Part shown: piece by piece, positions 37,780 to 46,176 of the stretch | Position numbering within the stretch: the stretch's first letter is position 1 | Layout: each line of letters begins with the position of its first letter | Origin: an uncultured Eubacteriales bacterium | GTDB taxonomy: Bacteria > Bacillota > Clostridia > Oscillospirales > CAG-272 | Length of the DNA: 64,000 nucleotides | Reading direction: 5' to 3' | NCBI GenBank assembly: GCA_905205065.1 | Contig: CAJLCI010000001.1 | Span: forward strand, 62,001 to 126,000 | Made by a program: the position numbers and the translations under genes | The notes under the pieces: model-generated | Databases searched by the model: none | What the model was told of the DNA's origin: nothing | What the model saw: only the letters and a program-made list of their open reading frames with translations

Positions 37780-37835
37780 AGTGACGGATTTTTCGTCATT
37801 AAAACAAATTAAGCCCACCACCTACAGAGGTTAAC
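37780..37835 (+). repeat. Possible element D (core-like sequence before ftsZ)
   Basis: A TGACG/CGTCA hairpin (37782-37798) followed by AAGCCCACCACC and TACAGAGGTTAACG. The second half resembles element A (CCCACCTCC, TGCAGAGGCAAACG), but no 16-nt array follows. It lies in the ftsZ leader. Confidence 0.4.
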
Positions 37836-37902
37836 GCTATAATACGGCGGGATATCTCAATTTAATAAAAAATAAGGAAACAAAAATCGGGAGGACACAG
37901 AC

Positions 37903-39054
37903 ATGCCATTTGAACTTGAGGATAGTTTTGAAAGCGGCGTAGTAATTAAGGTTGTTGGTGTCGGCGGCGGCGGAAATAATGCGGTAAACCGCATGATAGC
38001 TACAAATATCCGCGGGGTCGAATTCATCGTCATAAATACAGACAAACAGGCACTTCTGCAGTCAAGCGCAGAAATCAAGATACCAATCGGTGAAAAGATT
38101 ACAAAGGGACATGGAGCAGGAGCAGATCCATCAGTCGGAGAGAGAGCAGCTGAAGAAAATATTGAGGAAATTACTAACGCTATAAAGGGTGCCGATATGG
38201 TATTCATAACCGCCGGCATGGGAGGCGGAACCGGAACCGGAGCCGCCCCTGTAGTTGCAAAGGTCGCAAAGGAGCTTGGAATTCTTACCATCGGTATAGT
38301 TACAAAGCCGTTTTCCTTTGAGGGAAAACGCCGTATGGAAGCTGCTGAACGTGGTATAGCTGAAATGCGTCAGAATGTTGACTCTCTTGTAATTATCCCT
38401 AATGAGAGACTTAAACAGATTTCTGAAACAAGAATCACGCTTGCAAATGCTTTTGCCGAGGCAGATGATGTACTCCGCCGAGGCGCTCAGGCAATTTCTG
38501 ACCTTATAAATAATCCCGGATTTGTAAACCTTGATTTTGCGGATGTTACGGCTGTCATGCAAAATGCAGGATGTGCACATATGGGTGTAGGTTTTGCAAC
38601 AGGTAAAGACAAGGCAACAGAGGCCGCAAAAATGGCAATATCAAGTCCTCTTCTTGAAACTTCAATTAAGGGCGCACGCGGTATACTTATCAATGTAACT
38701 GCATCCCCGGACATCGGTCTCGATGAATGTGAAATTGCTTCGTCTATGGTAGAGGAAGAAGCCGCTGCCGATGCAATGGTCATCTGGGGTACTACATTTG
38801 ACACATCATTGGAAGATTCTATGAGTCTTACAGTAATTGCAACGGGATTTGACTCTCCTGACGGAACACCCTCTCAGCCTGTCAGTAAAACGTCGACAGT
38901 AATAAATAAAGGCGCATCAGATACTTCAAACGATAAAGGCAATGCTAATAACGACAGCGGTAATGAATCTGACGAGAGTAAAGACGACGGTTTTTCGGAA
39001 GAAGAATTTGATGATATTATAAATATTCTTAAGAAATCCCGTCCTCAGCATTAA
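37903..39054 (+). CDS. ftsZ: Cell division protein FtsZ
   Basis: Tubulin-like GTPase that forms the Z ring. The G-box G-G-G-T-G-T-G-A-A-P-V and the T7 loop region (N-V-D-S-L-V-I-I-P-N and N-L-D-F-A-D-V) are intact. 383 residues. The C-terminal tail is acidic and ends E-E-E-F-D-D-I-I-N-I-L-K-K-S-R, which lacks the usual I-P-x-F-L-R core of the partner-binding peptide. The Shine-Dalgarno is GGGAGGA. It has its own promoter and a convergent terminator after it. Confidence 0.98.
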   Translation: MPFELEDSFESGVVIKVVGVGGGGNNAVNRMIATNIRGVEFIVINTDKQALLQSSAEIKIPIGEKITKGHGAGADPSVGERAAEENIEEITNAIKGADMVFITAGMGGGTGTGAAPVVAKVAKELGILTIGIVTKPFSFEGKRRMEAAERGIAEMRQNVDSLVIIPNERLKQISETRITLANAFAEADDVLRRGAQAISDLINNPGFVNLDFADVTAVMQNAGCAHMGVGFATGKDKATEAAKMAISSPLLETSIKGARGILINVTASPDIGLDECEIASSMVEEEAAADAMVIWGTTFDTSLEDSMSLTVIATGFDSPDGTPSQPVSKTSTVINKGASDTSNDKGNANNDSGNESDESKDDGFSEEEFDDIINILKKSRPQH

Positions 39055-39111
39055 TCCGAAACATAATTAGTTTCAGGTCAGAATTAAGTACGACTATAAA
39101 AATGAAAGTAT

Positions 39112-39154
39112 AAAAACAGAGACACAGCTGCGACAGCAGAGTGTCTCTGTTTTT
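39112..39154. terminator. Bidirectional terminator after ftsZ
   Basis: Perfect 14-bp stem (39112-39125 with 39141-39154; arm AAAAACAGAGACAC), giving T5 on either strand. It separates ftsZ from the convergent lipoprotein gene. Confidence 0.9.
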
Positions 39155-39168
39155 GCAAAAATCCTGCG

Positions 39169-39810
39169 CTATTCTTCATTGCTATAGCTTGTAATATCAA
39201 TAATAAGCTCTTCTCCTGATGCAAACTCCGCTTCCATTCTGCGCGGAATCCCATCATCCGATGAAATATATACCGTAAGGGTTCCTACTGCCTTATCATC
39301 ACCGTCATCATCGGAAGAAGATGTCTCGGCGCTCATAACATTGCTTCGGTCGTAGAGTGTGAAAACAGCTTTATTTATCGAGGAACCGTTTTGCTTAATC
39401 ACATTTATATCATTTAAATCTTCAGGATTCAAGGCAAACGCCGAAAATAAATAAATGATATCTTCCTCAGTACGTTCTCCGCACGGAACAGTTATCTTTT
39501 CATATGAAAAAGTCGCCTTAAGGTCGGAAAGTGCAACGCTGTATCCGCACATAGAATCCGGAGAAGTAAAGGTTATACTTCCCTCATAAGGCGCTGTAAC
39601 AGTAATTACTGCGTTAACCGGTGAATCTGAGTTAAATCTTCCCTCACATTTCAGCACGCAATTCAATGTAAAAGGATACTTTTGCCAGCTAATGTCAACA
39701 CTTTCAGTATGACTGCAGCCAGCAAGAAATATCGAAGCAATAATCAATATAAAAGATGCCGTATACAATAAATATGTTCTAAAGCAAGCCTTTGATTTCC
39801 ATATCAGCAT
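39169..39810 (-). CDS. Predicted lipoprotein of unknown function
   Basis: Exported lipoprotein: membrane-type signal with lipobox L-A-G-C and acylated Cys32, then about 180 residues of beta-rich sequence. The mature part reads like proteins with a LolA/LppX-type sheet (alternating hydrophobic strands, then a D/S-rich loop near residue 170), but no family is recognised. The only Shine-Dalgarno (GGGGGTGAT) lies inside the 3' arm of a terminator-like hairpin that ends just before the ATG. Confidence 0.65.
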   Translation of the reverse strand: MLIWKSKACFRTYLLYTASFILIIASIFLAGCSHTESVDISWQKYPFTLNCVLKCEGRFNSDSPVNAVITVTAPYEGSITFTSPDSMCGYSVALSDLKATFSYEKITVPCGERTEEDIIYLFSAFALNPEDLNDINVIKQNGSSINKAVFTLYDRSNVMSAETSSSDDDGDDKAVGTLTVYISSDDGIPRRMEAEFASGEELIIDITSYSNEE

Positions 39811-39847
39811 AAAAAATCACCCCCGGTATTTTATATGCCGGGAGTGA
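39811..39847 (-). terminator. Terminator-like hairpin overlapping the lipoprotein ribosome binding site
   Basis: On the minus strand, TCACTCCCGG pairs with CCGGGGGTGA (39817-39847, one G-T pair), followed by T6 (39811-39816) and immediately by the lipoprotein ATG. It works as a terminator for the gene at 39864-40466 and would also hide the lipoprotein Shine-Dalgarno. Confidence 0.75.
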
Positions 39848-39863
39848 CCAAATAATACATATT

Positions 39864-40466
39864 TTAAACATTGAGAGCAGATACTTTCTGCACCTCAGTA
39901 ACAACTGTATCTCGGTTATGAAATTTCATAATTTTAATTGTACTGTTTGTTGCCTGGAAAATACAAACACTTTTTTCGCCCTTTTCGTTATTCCAAATAA
40001 AATAATAATTGTCCGGGTGAGCAAGAAACGAACATGTTTCATACCGATTTACAATATCAGCGGCATCAGCAGCATCCTTATATTCGCCGTTGTACGGAGC
40101 TATGACAGTCATATCTGAAATACTTACGGGAGCAAATTCTTCTTTAATCTTCTTGGTTCCCTTTCCCGACATAACCTTCGACATAGAAAATTTTCCGGAC
40201 TTTACCGTATATGTATATGAAATATTAACATATCTCCAGGTATACGGAATAACAAATTTTGTAAAAGCCCAGAAATAAAAAAGAGGTATGAAAATAAAAA
40301 GAGCAAATGCGCCCCCTCCTATAGCAAACATTAAAACTATAATAGCAAGCGGAATGAAGATATAGCCTAACTTCATGAGAGTTCTGTGTAATTTATACTT
40401 TCCCTCAACACGCTTATCAACCGACAACTCATCAAAGTTTGCCATTTCATTAGTTGTTAAAGCCAT
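39864..40466 (-). CDS. Two-helix membrane protein of unknown function
   Basis: About 200 residues: a soluble N-terminus, two closely spaced membrane helices (about residues 33-75), then a beta-rich cytoplasmic domain with hydrophobic strands (Y-Y-F-I-W-N-N, S-V-C-I-F-Q-A). I do not recognise the family; similar arrangements occur in small clostridial DUF proteins. The start is the ATG at 40464-40466 with CGGAGG upstream. Promoter and terminator make it monocistronic. Confidence 0.7.
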   Translation of the reverse strand: MALTTNEMANFDELSVDKRVEGKYKLHRTLMKLGYIFIPLAIIVLMFAIGGGAFALFIFIPLFYFWAFTKFVIPYTWRYVNISYTYTVKSGKFSMSKVMSGKGTKKIKEEFAPVSISDMTVIAPYNGEYKDAADAADIVNRYETCSFLAHPDNYYFIWNNEKGEKSVCIFQATNSTIKIMKFHNRDTVVTEVQKVSALNV

Positions 40467-40540
40467 CCTTATGACCTCCGGAATATAAAGAATAAATAAT
40501 AACCGCAATGCGGTCTATAATCATAATCGATTCTTGATAT

Positions 40541-40569
40541 ATTATAGCATATATTCTTTTTAATTGCAA
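40541..40569 (-). promoter_or_regulatory. Sigma-A promoter of the two-helix protein gene
   Basis: TTGCAA (40564-40569), 17-nt spacer, TATAAT (40541-40546) on the minus strand. Confidence 0.7.
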
Positions 40570-40749
40570 TACAAATTAAAATTTAAAGCAGAATTTAAAA
40601 AATATTAACATCAACAATTTATTTTATTTTTGATTGAAAATTCATTACGATATAGTACGCAGTAAATTTTGCGTCGCAGAAAAGAAACAATAAATTCCTG
40701 TTATAAAAGCAACTGTCAATATATTCAATAATAAACATTGGTTTCGTCA

Positions 40750-40972
40750 TAAGGCATTCCGGCGGTGAATTTGCACCGCCTCCGTCAAAAGTAAGTGAGA
40801 ACCACCGTCTTCAGAAACAAACATTTTTATAGCCGGCACATTTACGGCCGAACAGTTTTACAGAAAAACAATTTTAAAGGAGAACAGATTTACAGAAGAA
40901 CGGTTCTATAAAAACCGGCCTTACATGAAAGCATATGCGGACGAGCGTCTTGCAGAAGTAAACGTTTCGCCA
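40750..40972 (+). repeat. Dispersed element B: hairpin, core and 16-nt array
   Basis: A perfect 7-bp hairpin GGCGGTG/CACCGCC (40761-40780) is followed by GTGAGAACCACCGTC and TTCAGAAACAAACA, then degenerate 16-nt units to about 40972 (GCCGAACAGTTTTACA, GAAAAACAATTTTAAA, GGAGAACAGATTTACA, GAAGAACGGTTCTATA). It fills the spacer between two divergent genes. Confidence 0.75.
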
Positions 40973-40987
40973 TCAATTATAATTGAT
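40972..40987. promoter_or_regulatory. 16-bp perfect palindrome upstream of the serine hydrolase
   Basis: ATCAATTATAATTGAT, about 46 nt before the ATG of the serine hydrolase gene. The position suits an operator, but chance in AT-rich DNA cannot be excluded. Confidence 0.3.
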
Positions 40988-41033
40988 TAAAAGAACAAGC
41001 ATCTATTCTTTATATTATGTTTGGAAGGAATTA

Positions 41034-42215
41034 ATGATGAATATATCTATAGAAAACAATAAGCCTGAAATCAGACTGAATTCTCAAAAGCTGTCGGAAA
41101 ATTTGGCAAAACGCGCTGAGCATGACATAAACTCGGGGAAAATAGCCGGGTGTGGTCTATGCGTTCATCAAGGGGGAAAAGAAATCTTCTCCGGTTTCTT
41201 CGGGTACAGCGATGCAGAAGAAAAAACACCGATACAACCTAATACAATATATCGGCTCGCATCTATGACAAAACCCGTAACTGCAGCTTCGGCACTGCTG
41301 CTGCGCGAAGCCGGAAAACTAAATATTAATGACAAGCTTTCAAAATACTGTCCAAAATTTTCAAAGCTAAAAATAGGAAAACTTGACGAAAACAGAAATA
41401 TTATTAACCTTCACACACCCGACAGAGAACTGACACTTCTTGATCTGCTTACTCATACAGCGGGATTCGGCACAGATGAAATTGGTACAATGGTAACGGA
41501 CAAGGCTCCCCAAGACGCGAAGAAAAATCTTGAAACAATTATGCAATATTACTGCGAAGAAATGATTTTAACTTTTGAGCCAAATTCCCGCCGCTCTTAC
41601 AGTCCGATTGCCGCGTTTGATGCAATCGCATATGTAATTGAATTGATATCAGGGCGAGAAATAGGCGAGTATATGAAAGAAAAAATATTCGCTCCGTTAA
41701 ACATGACAGATACGACATTTGAACTGACACCGCAACAAACGGCAAGACTATCTGCCGTTTATGATTTAAAGGACGGAATTGTTCCTGTCTCAAAAAAATT
41801 CACAGGATCGTTTGAAGGTTTTCCTCTTTCATATCATGCAGGCGGAGCCGGACTATTTTCAACAGTCGGCGATTACTGCAGTTTTGCACAAGCGTTATGC
41901 AGCGCTTCGTATTCCTCAATAAATACTTTTATATCCGGTAGCTCGGTCAGCCTTATGAGAAAGGGGCGTGAGATTTCCGCGGATATAAAAAACCATCCCG
42001 CTGAAATCTTCGGTCTTGGAGTACGTGTAGTAAAAAATAATCCAAACATTCCGTCAGGATGTTTCGGTTGGAGCGGAGCATACGGCACTCATTTCTGGAT
42101 CGATCCCATAAATGAAATAACGGCAGTATATATGAAAAGTTCAAACTTCGACGGAGGGGCCGGATGTACTACTGCAAATAATTTTGAATATGACATAATG
42201 CACAGTGTAGAATAA
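41034..42215 (+). CDS. Serine hydrolase, class C beta-lactamase family
   Basis: Beta-lactamase-fold serine hydrolase (esterase, peptidase or transpeptidase-like), about 393 residues. The nucleophile motif S-x-x-K is S-M-T-K in Y-R-L-A-S-M-T-K-P-V-T-A; the Tyr motif is R-S-Y-S-P; the third motif is likely H-A-G-G-A-G-L. No signal peptide is seen, so it is probably cytoplasmic and not a secreted lactamase. The start is the ATG at 41034 after GGAAGGA. Substrate unknown. Confidence 0.87.
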   Translation: MMNISIENNKPEIRLNSQKLSENLAKRAEHDINSGKIAGCGLCVHQGGKEIFSGFFGYSDAEEKTPIQPNTIYRLASMTKPVTAASALLLREAGKLNINDKLSKYCPKFSKLKIGKLDENRNIINLHTPDRELTLLDLLTHTAGFGTDEIGTMVTDKAPQDAKKNLETIMQYYCEEMILTFEPNSRRSYSPIAAFDAIAYVIELISGREIGEYMKEKIFAPLNMTDTTFELTPQQTARLSAVYDLKDGIVPVSKKFTGSFEGFPLSYHAGGAGLFSTVGDYCSFAQALCSASYSSINTFISGSSVSLMRKGREISADIKNHPAEIFGLGVRVVKNNPNIPSGCFGWSGAYGTHFWIDPINEITAVYMKSSNFDGGAGCTTANNFEYDIMHSVE

Positions 42216-42221
42216 TTTAAA

Positions 42222-42270
42222 CCGACAGCAAACGAACAATTTGTCCTGTTTTGCTGTCGGCCTTTCATTT
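42222..42270 (+). terminator. Terminator of the serine hydrolase gene
   Basis: 11-bp stem CCGACAGCAAA/TTTGCTGTCGG (42222-42232 with 42250-42260), then CCTTTCATTTTT. Confidence 0.75.
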
Positions 42271-42323
42271 TTCCGTATTATACAAGCATATAATTGTACA
42301 GGTAAGAAAATTCAGAACAATTA

Positions 42324-42389
42324 GGTCGAACGCTTTTCTACCCTACTGCATTTACTTTGACATTTTTTTCGATTGAGATATGCTAAAAT
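42324..42389 (+). promoter_or_regulatory. spoIIG-type promoter with long spacer and 0A-box-like site
   Basis: TTGACA (42357-42362) and TAAAAT (42384-42389) are 21 nt apart, close to the 22-nt spacing of the Spo0A-dependent Bacillus spoIIG promoter. GGTCGAAC (42325-42332), one mismatch from a TGTCGAA 0A box, lies about 25 nt upstream of the -35. A TATGCT at 42379 with 16-nt spacing is an alternative -10. Confidence 0.5.
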
Positions 42390-42422
42390 ACAGATACTAA
42401 ACATAAAAGGAACTTGATAACA

Positions 42423-43292
42423 TTGGAACAGGTAGTATACGGAGATGTATTATTTATCATCAATTTCAGCATGGACTTTTTATCACTATACGTCACGGCC
42501 AAATTTATTCATCTTAGGCTCAGACTTGTACCGGCAATTGCGGCAGCCGCAATCGGCGCAGTCTACGGCGTAGCTGCTGTAATTTTGGACGGAAACGAGC
42601 TTATATCATTTTTTATAAGCGCAGCGGTATCCATTTTGATGTGTTACATAGCTCTGGGAAAGCATCTTTTGTTAAGACATACACTGATATTTTATGCTGT
42701 AAGCCTTGGACTCGGCGGATGCATGACCGCACTTTATTCACTCGCTGAAAGAATATCCGGAAAAAGAATCTGGAACGGAACAGAGACTCTTTCTGAGACA
42801 TCATCGAACATGCTTCCGCCTACGGTTACAATTCCTATCGCTGCAATATCTGTTGTTCTTTCACTGATTTTTAACCGGATAACGTCCAAAAGAAGAAATA
42901 CTTCTGAAAATTCAGTAAATATAAAGTTCGAAGACAAGAACGTCACACTGTCAGCGCTTACAGACAGCGGAAATCTTCTTACCGAACCGATAAGCGGCTC
43001 ACCTGTCATTCTTACAGAATATAAAAAAATATCTTGTCTTTTACCTCAGGAGCTTACACCTTTTTTTGAATCCGGAGATATATCTAATCTTACCTCCGTG
43101 CCAACACCATATGCTGTAAAGGTCCGTATGATCCCGGCTTCCGGAATAGGAGGAGATAAAATGCTTCTCGGATTTATGCCGGACGAAGTAACAATAGGGC
43201 AAATTAAAAAAAAGGCGTGCGTTGCCGTCCTGAACGACGGAAGAAGTTTTGACAGCTCAGACGCGCTCGTACCGTCGTCACTACTGGAGTAA
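42423..43292 (+). CDS. spoIIGA: Sporulation sigma-E processing peptidase SpoIIGA
   Basis: Membrane aspartic protease that removes the pro-sequence of sigma-E. Five or so N-terminal membrane segments (about residues 1-150) are followed by a soluble protease domain with A-L-T-D-S-G-N-L-L, the catalytic D-S-G motif. About 289 residues. The start is a TTG at 42423 with AAAGGA 8-9 nt upstream; a TTG at 42414 is too close. sigE follows, its natural substrate. Confidence 0.9.
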   Translation: MEQVVYGDVLFIINFSMDFLSLYVTAKFIHLRLRLVPAIAAAAIGAVYGVAAVILDGNELISFFISAAVSILMCYIALGKHLLLRHTLIFYAVSLGLGGCMTALYSLAERISGKRIWNGTETLSETSSNMLPPTVTIPIAAISVVLSLIFNRITSKRRNTSENSVNIKFEDKNVTLSALTDSGNLLTEPISGSPVILTEYKKISCLLPQELTPFFESGDISNLTSVPTPYAVKVRMIPASGIGGDKMLLGFMPDEVTIGQIKKKACVAVLNDGRSFDSSDALVPSSLLE

Positions 43293-43362
43293 AGAAACAA
43301 TTTAAAATGACAACCAAACAAAAATCCCACAGCCAATTTAATATTAACAGGAGGTATCTGAA

Positions 43363-44067
43363 ATGCAGTCACTTTTTTCACTTCTGCGCCGCGCGTGCGG
43401 TATTTTGCTAAAAAAACACGGTGAAGTCTATTATATAAACGGTTCCGAAACTCTTCCGCCACCCCTTTCTGCAAATGAAGAAAATGAAATAACCGCCCGT
43501 CTCTCGGATGAACCTGAGCTTAAAAGCTACCTGATAGAACACAATCTGAGACTTGTTGTATATATAGCGAAGAAATTTGAAAATACGGGAATCGGTATAG
43601 AGGACTTAATCTCTATCGGGACAATCGGGCTTATAAAAGCGGTCGGAACCTTCTGCGCCGATCGCGGAATAAAACTCGCCACATACGCCTCCCGATGTAT
43701 TGAGAATGAAATTCTAATGTATATACGAAAAACCGGAAATCAAAAGGTAGAAATATCTCTTGATGAGCCTCTCAATGTTGACTGGGACGGAAACGAGCTT
43801 CTACTCTCTGACATTCTTTCAGGGGATGAGGACAGCGTCAGCCGTAATCTCGAAGAGTGTGAGGAAAGGGCCGCTGTTAAGGAGGCAATTTCAAATTTAC
43901 CTCCAAGAGAACGCACAATAATAGAGCTGCGCTTTGGAATCGGAGGAAAAAAAGAACACACTCAAAAGGAAGTGGCAGATATGCTCGGAATATCTCAATC
44001 ATATATATCAAGACTTGAAAAAAGGATAATCTCCGAGCTTCACGGGAGCATTGCTGCAAAGCTGTAA
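43363..44067 (+). CDS. sigE: Sporulation sigma factor SigE
   Basis: Mother-cell sigma factor made as an inactive precursor. The pro-region is present, with the cleavage neighbourhood V-Y-Y-I-N-G-S-E-T-L-P-P-P-L at residues 22-35. Region 2 reads N-L-R-L-V-V-Y-I-A-K-K-F-E-N-T-G-I with D-L-I-S-I-G-T-I-G-L-I-K-A-V; region 4 has M-L-G-I-S-Q-S-Y-I-S-R-L-E-K-R. 234 residues. Shine-Dalgarno AGGAGG. sigG, which often follows, is not present here. Confidence 0.97.
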   Translation: MQSLFSLLRRACGILLKKHGEVYYINGSETLPPPLSANEENEITARLSDEPELKSYLIEHNLRLVVYIAKKFENTGIGIEDLISIGTIGLIKAVGTFCADRGIKLATYASRCIENEILMYIRKTGNQKVEISLDEPLNVDWDGNELLLSDILSGDEDSVSRNLEECEERAAVKEAISNLPPRERTIIELRFGIGGKKEHTQKEVADMLGISQSYISRLEKRIISELHGSIAAKL

Positions 44068-44121
44068 TTAATTATAACAGCGTTGACATTAAAATAAAAA
44101 TATATAACAATTATAAAACAT

Positions 44122-44158
44122 ATACCGGAAAGAAATTTTAGTCTTTCCGGTATTTTTT
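44122..44158 (+). terminator. Terminator of spoIIGA-sigE
   Basis: Perfect 11-bp stem ATACCGGAAAG/CTTTCCGGTAT (44122-44132 with 44143-44153), 10-nt loop, T6. Confidence 0.92.
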
Positions 44159-44184
44159 CATTTCATTAAGAAGCATAACTTCAT

Positions 44185-44300
44185 CATAAGGCGTTCCGGC
44201 ATCTAATTGTACTGCTGCCGAAAAAATGAGCGGAACTTACCGTCTGCAGAAGCAAGCTACTTCCCAGCCGAATGCCATCAATACACGAGCATTTCGGCTT
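44185..44300 (+). repeat. Dispersed element C: hairpin, core and short 16-nt array
   Basis: CATAAGGCGTTCCGGC matches element B over 15 of 16 bases; a CGGCA/TGCCG stem follows, then ATGAGCGGAACTTACCGTC and TGCAGAAGCAAGCT, and about three degenerate 16-nt units. It lies between the convergent sigE and thiD genes. Confidence 0.7.
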
Positions 44301-44400
44301 TTAGTTATAACAATTTTATTTAGATCTTGATCATATATATCATGTAAAGCCGCGGCAAACGGAACACAGCACAAAAATGTACCGAACAGACGGTAAGAGT

Positions 44401-45183
44401 TTACACCAATTTATACATATGATTCAAAGGTCCTGAACCTCTTCCGAGATCAAGCTTCGCGTTAAGTGCTCCGGTAAGATATTCTTTCGCATTCGCCACA
44501 CTTTTGTCAAGCGGGCATTCCGCTGCAAGATTGCAGGCTATAGCTGAGGAAAGCGTACAGCCAGTTCCGTGTGTGTTCGGGTTATCTACTCTTTCGGAAA
44601 CAAACTCTATCAGCCTTCCGCTGCAGCAAAGCACGTCTACAGCATCGCCCTCCATATGACCGCCCTTTATAAGTACTGATACGCCGATTTTTTCAAATAT
44701 CATTTTTGCACAGCGCCGCATATCCTTAAGATTTTTTATCGGCATACCGCAAATCACTTCCGCCTCCGGAATATTCGGCGTAATCAAATACGCAAGCGGC
44801 ATAAGTTCGGCAATCAAAATATTCTGCGCATCCTCCGAAATGAGCCTACAACCGCTCGTCGAAACCATCACTGGGTCAAGAACAATATACCGTGGCCTAT
44901 ATTGCCTAAGCTTCTGAGATATGACCTCAATTGTGGCGCGATCCGAGACCATTCCGATTTTAACGCTGTCGGGAAATATATCGGTAAACACAGCGTCAAG
45001 CTGCTTTGCCGTAAACCCTGCGGAAACATTCATAATTCCGCTTACAGATACGGTATTCTGTGCTGTAAGTGCGGTAATGACGCTCATAGCGTACATTCCA
45101 TGCATAGTTATTGTCTTTATATCGGCCTGAATTCCAGCTCCTCCGCTTGAATCAGATCCGGCTATTGTAAGCACCTTTTTCAT
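44401..45183 (-). CDS. thiD: Hydroxymethylpyrimidine/phosphomethylpyrimidine kinase
   Basis: Phosphorylates the pyrimidine precursor of thiamine twice. Ribokinase fold with the family start K-K-V-L-T-I-A-G-S-D-S-S-G-G-A-G-I-Q-A-D and the C-terminal anion hole N-T-H-G-T-G-C-T-L-S-S-A. 260 residues from the ATG at 45181-45183, with CGGAG upstream; the longer reading has no support. It is the last thiamine gene on this strand, separated from the rest by 360 nt with a repeat array, so it may have its own transcript. Confidence 0.95.
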   Translation of the reverse strand: MKKVLTIAGSDSSGGAGIQADIKTITMHGMYAMSVITALTAQNTVSVSGIMNVSAGFTAKQLDAVFTDIFPDSVKIGMVSDRATIEVISQKLRQYRPRYIVLDPVMVSTSGCRLISEDAQNILIAELMPLAYLITPNIPEAEVICGMPIKNLKDMRRCAKMIFEKIGVSVLIKGGHMEGDAVDVLCCSGRLIEFVSERVDNPNTHGTGCTLSSAIACNLAAECPLDKSVANAKEYLTGALNAKLDLGRGSGPLNHMYKLV

Positions 45184-45280
45184 ATCAAACTCCGATTTTC
45201 TATACTTCGGCGTCATAACACACAACGGCTTTTTATAACAGATAACCTTCACCGCCGCCGATTCGGCAGGTAACATTCAC

Positions 45281-45375
45281 CATTTCATTATATTATCGTT
45301 TCATTAAATTATTGTTTTATTAGATTATCATTTCATTAGATATCATTTCGTCAGATTATCAGAATTCTAATCTCC
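45281..45375. repeat. Tandem array, period 16 nt, six units
   Basis: CATTTCATTATATTAT, CGTTTCATTAAATTAT, TGTTTTATTAGATTAT, CATTTCATTAGATAT (15 nt), CATTTCGTCAGATTAT and a degenerate sixth unit. It occupies the spacer between the HAD gene and thiD. Confidence 0.85.
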
Positions 45376-45543
45376 CGCTGAAATACTGAGAATTTAACAC
45401 TCAGGTAACTGCTGCAATTAGCTGTAAGCTCCAATTCAGCGGGCTTGATGTAATATTATCCTTTTTTCAACAGTCTAATTTTATGTTTTTATTCTATATT
45501 AGAAACTTTATTTAATTTTTAAGCAAATGTCAGTATAAATTCT

Positions 45544-46176
45544 TCAGATACCAGCGAAGCTCTGAATATAGTAATCTGCAAGGGCTTTAAGCTTTTCCGG
45601 CTGTTCTTCCAATGCATCATAAACCGCACACACCTTAAAACCTGCACGCTTAGCCGTTTCTACAGCAAACAAGGCATCCTCGAAAATAACCGTACTTTCC
45701 TTATCCGTTCCAAGATATTCAAGAGCGGTATTAAAAATATCCGGCTCATCTTTTCCGTGTCCAATCTCCGTACAAGTAAAAATCCGTCCGAAATATCGGT
45801 ACAAACCGGTCCGGTCAAGTGCCGCTTTGACAAGATGCATATCGGTTGCAGTCGCAACACACATTTTTACACCCTCATTCTCCAATTTTTTAAGAAACTC
45901 GGTAACACCCGGCTTTGCCTGTACCTGAGTAAAATAAAATTTTTCAATCACCCGATCAATACCCGCCATAATTTCATCGGCTCTTTTCTGTACTCCATAC
46001 TCGTCCCGAAAAAGGCATGCCGCCTGATACAGACTCATCTTCCTGACCCTCGCTCCAAGATTATTCTCAGGTTCGATTCCGAGAGAACGCAGATAATCTG
46101 GGCCTGCATTATTCCACGCCGGCATTGAATCCAAGAGCGTTCCGTCAAGATCAAAAACAGCACCTTCAAGCTTCAT
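45544..46176 (-). CDS. HAD-superfamily hydrolase in the thiamine operon
   Basis: Beta-phosphoglucomutase-like HAD phosphatase, 210 residues. Motif I is F-D-L-D-G-T-L-L-D-S, motif II C-V-A-T-A-T-D, motif III lysine in G-H-G-K-D-E-P-D, motif IV V-I-F-E-D-A-L-F-A-V. Its ATG overlaps the end of thiE by 11 nt and GGGGAAG lies upstream, so it is co-translated with thiE. The context suggests a thiamine-related phosphatase, for example on thiamine monophosphate or HMP phosphate, but substrate specificity cannot be read from the sequence. Confidence 0.88.
   Translation of the reverse strand: MKLEGAVFDLDGTLLDSMPAWNNAGPDYLRSLGIEPENNLGARVRKMSLYQAACLFRDEYGVQKRADEIMAGIDRVIEKFYFTQVQAKPGVTEFLKKLENEGVKMCVATATDMHLVKAALDRTGLYRYFGRIFTCTEIGHGKDEPDIFNTALEYLGTDKESTVIFEDALFAVETAKRAGFKVCAVYDALEEQPEKLKALADYYIQSFAGI

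Noticed and set aside
40750..40800. FMN or THF riboswitch (sequence GGCGGTGAATTTGCACCGCC)
   Set aside because: Only the single hairpin looks alike; the other conserved blocks of both classes are missing and the downstream gene is unrelated.
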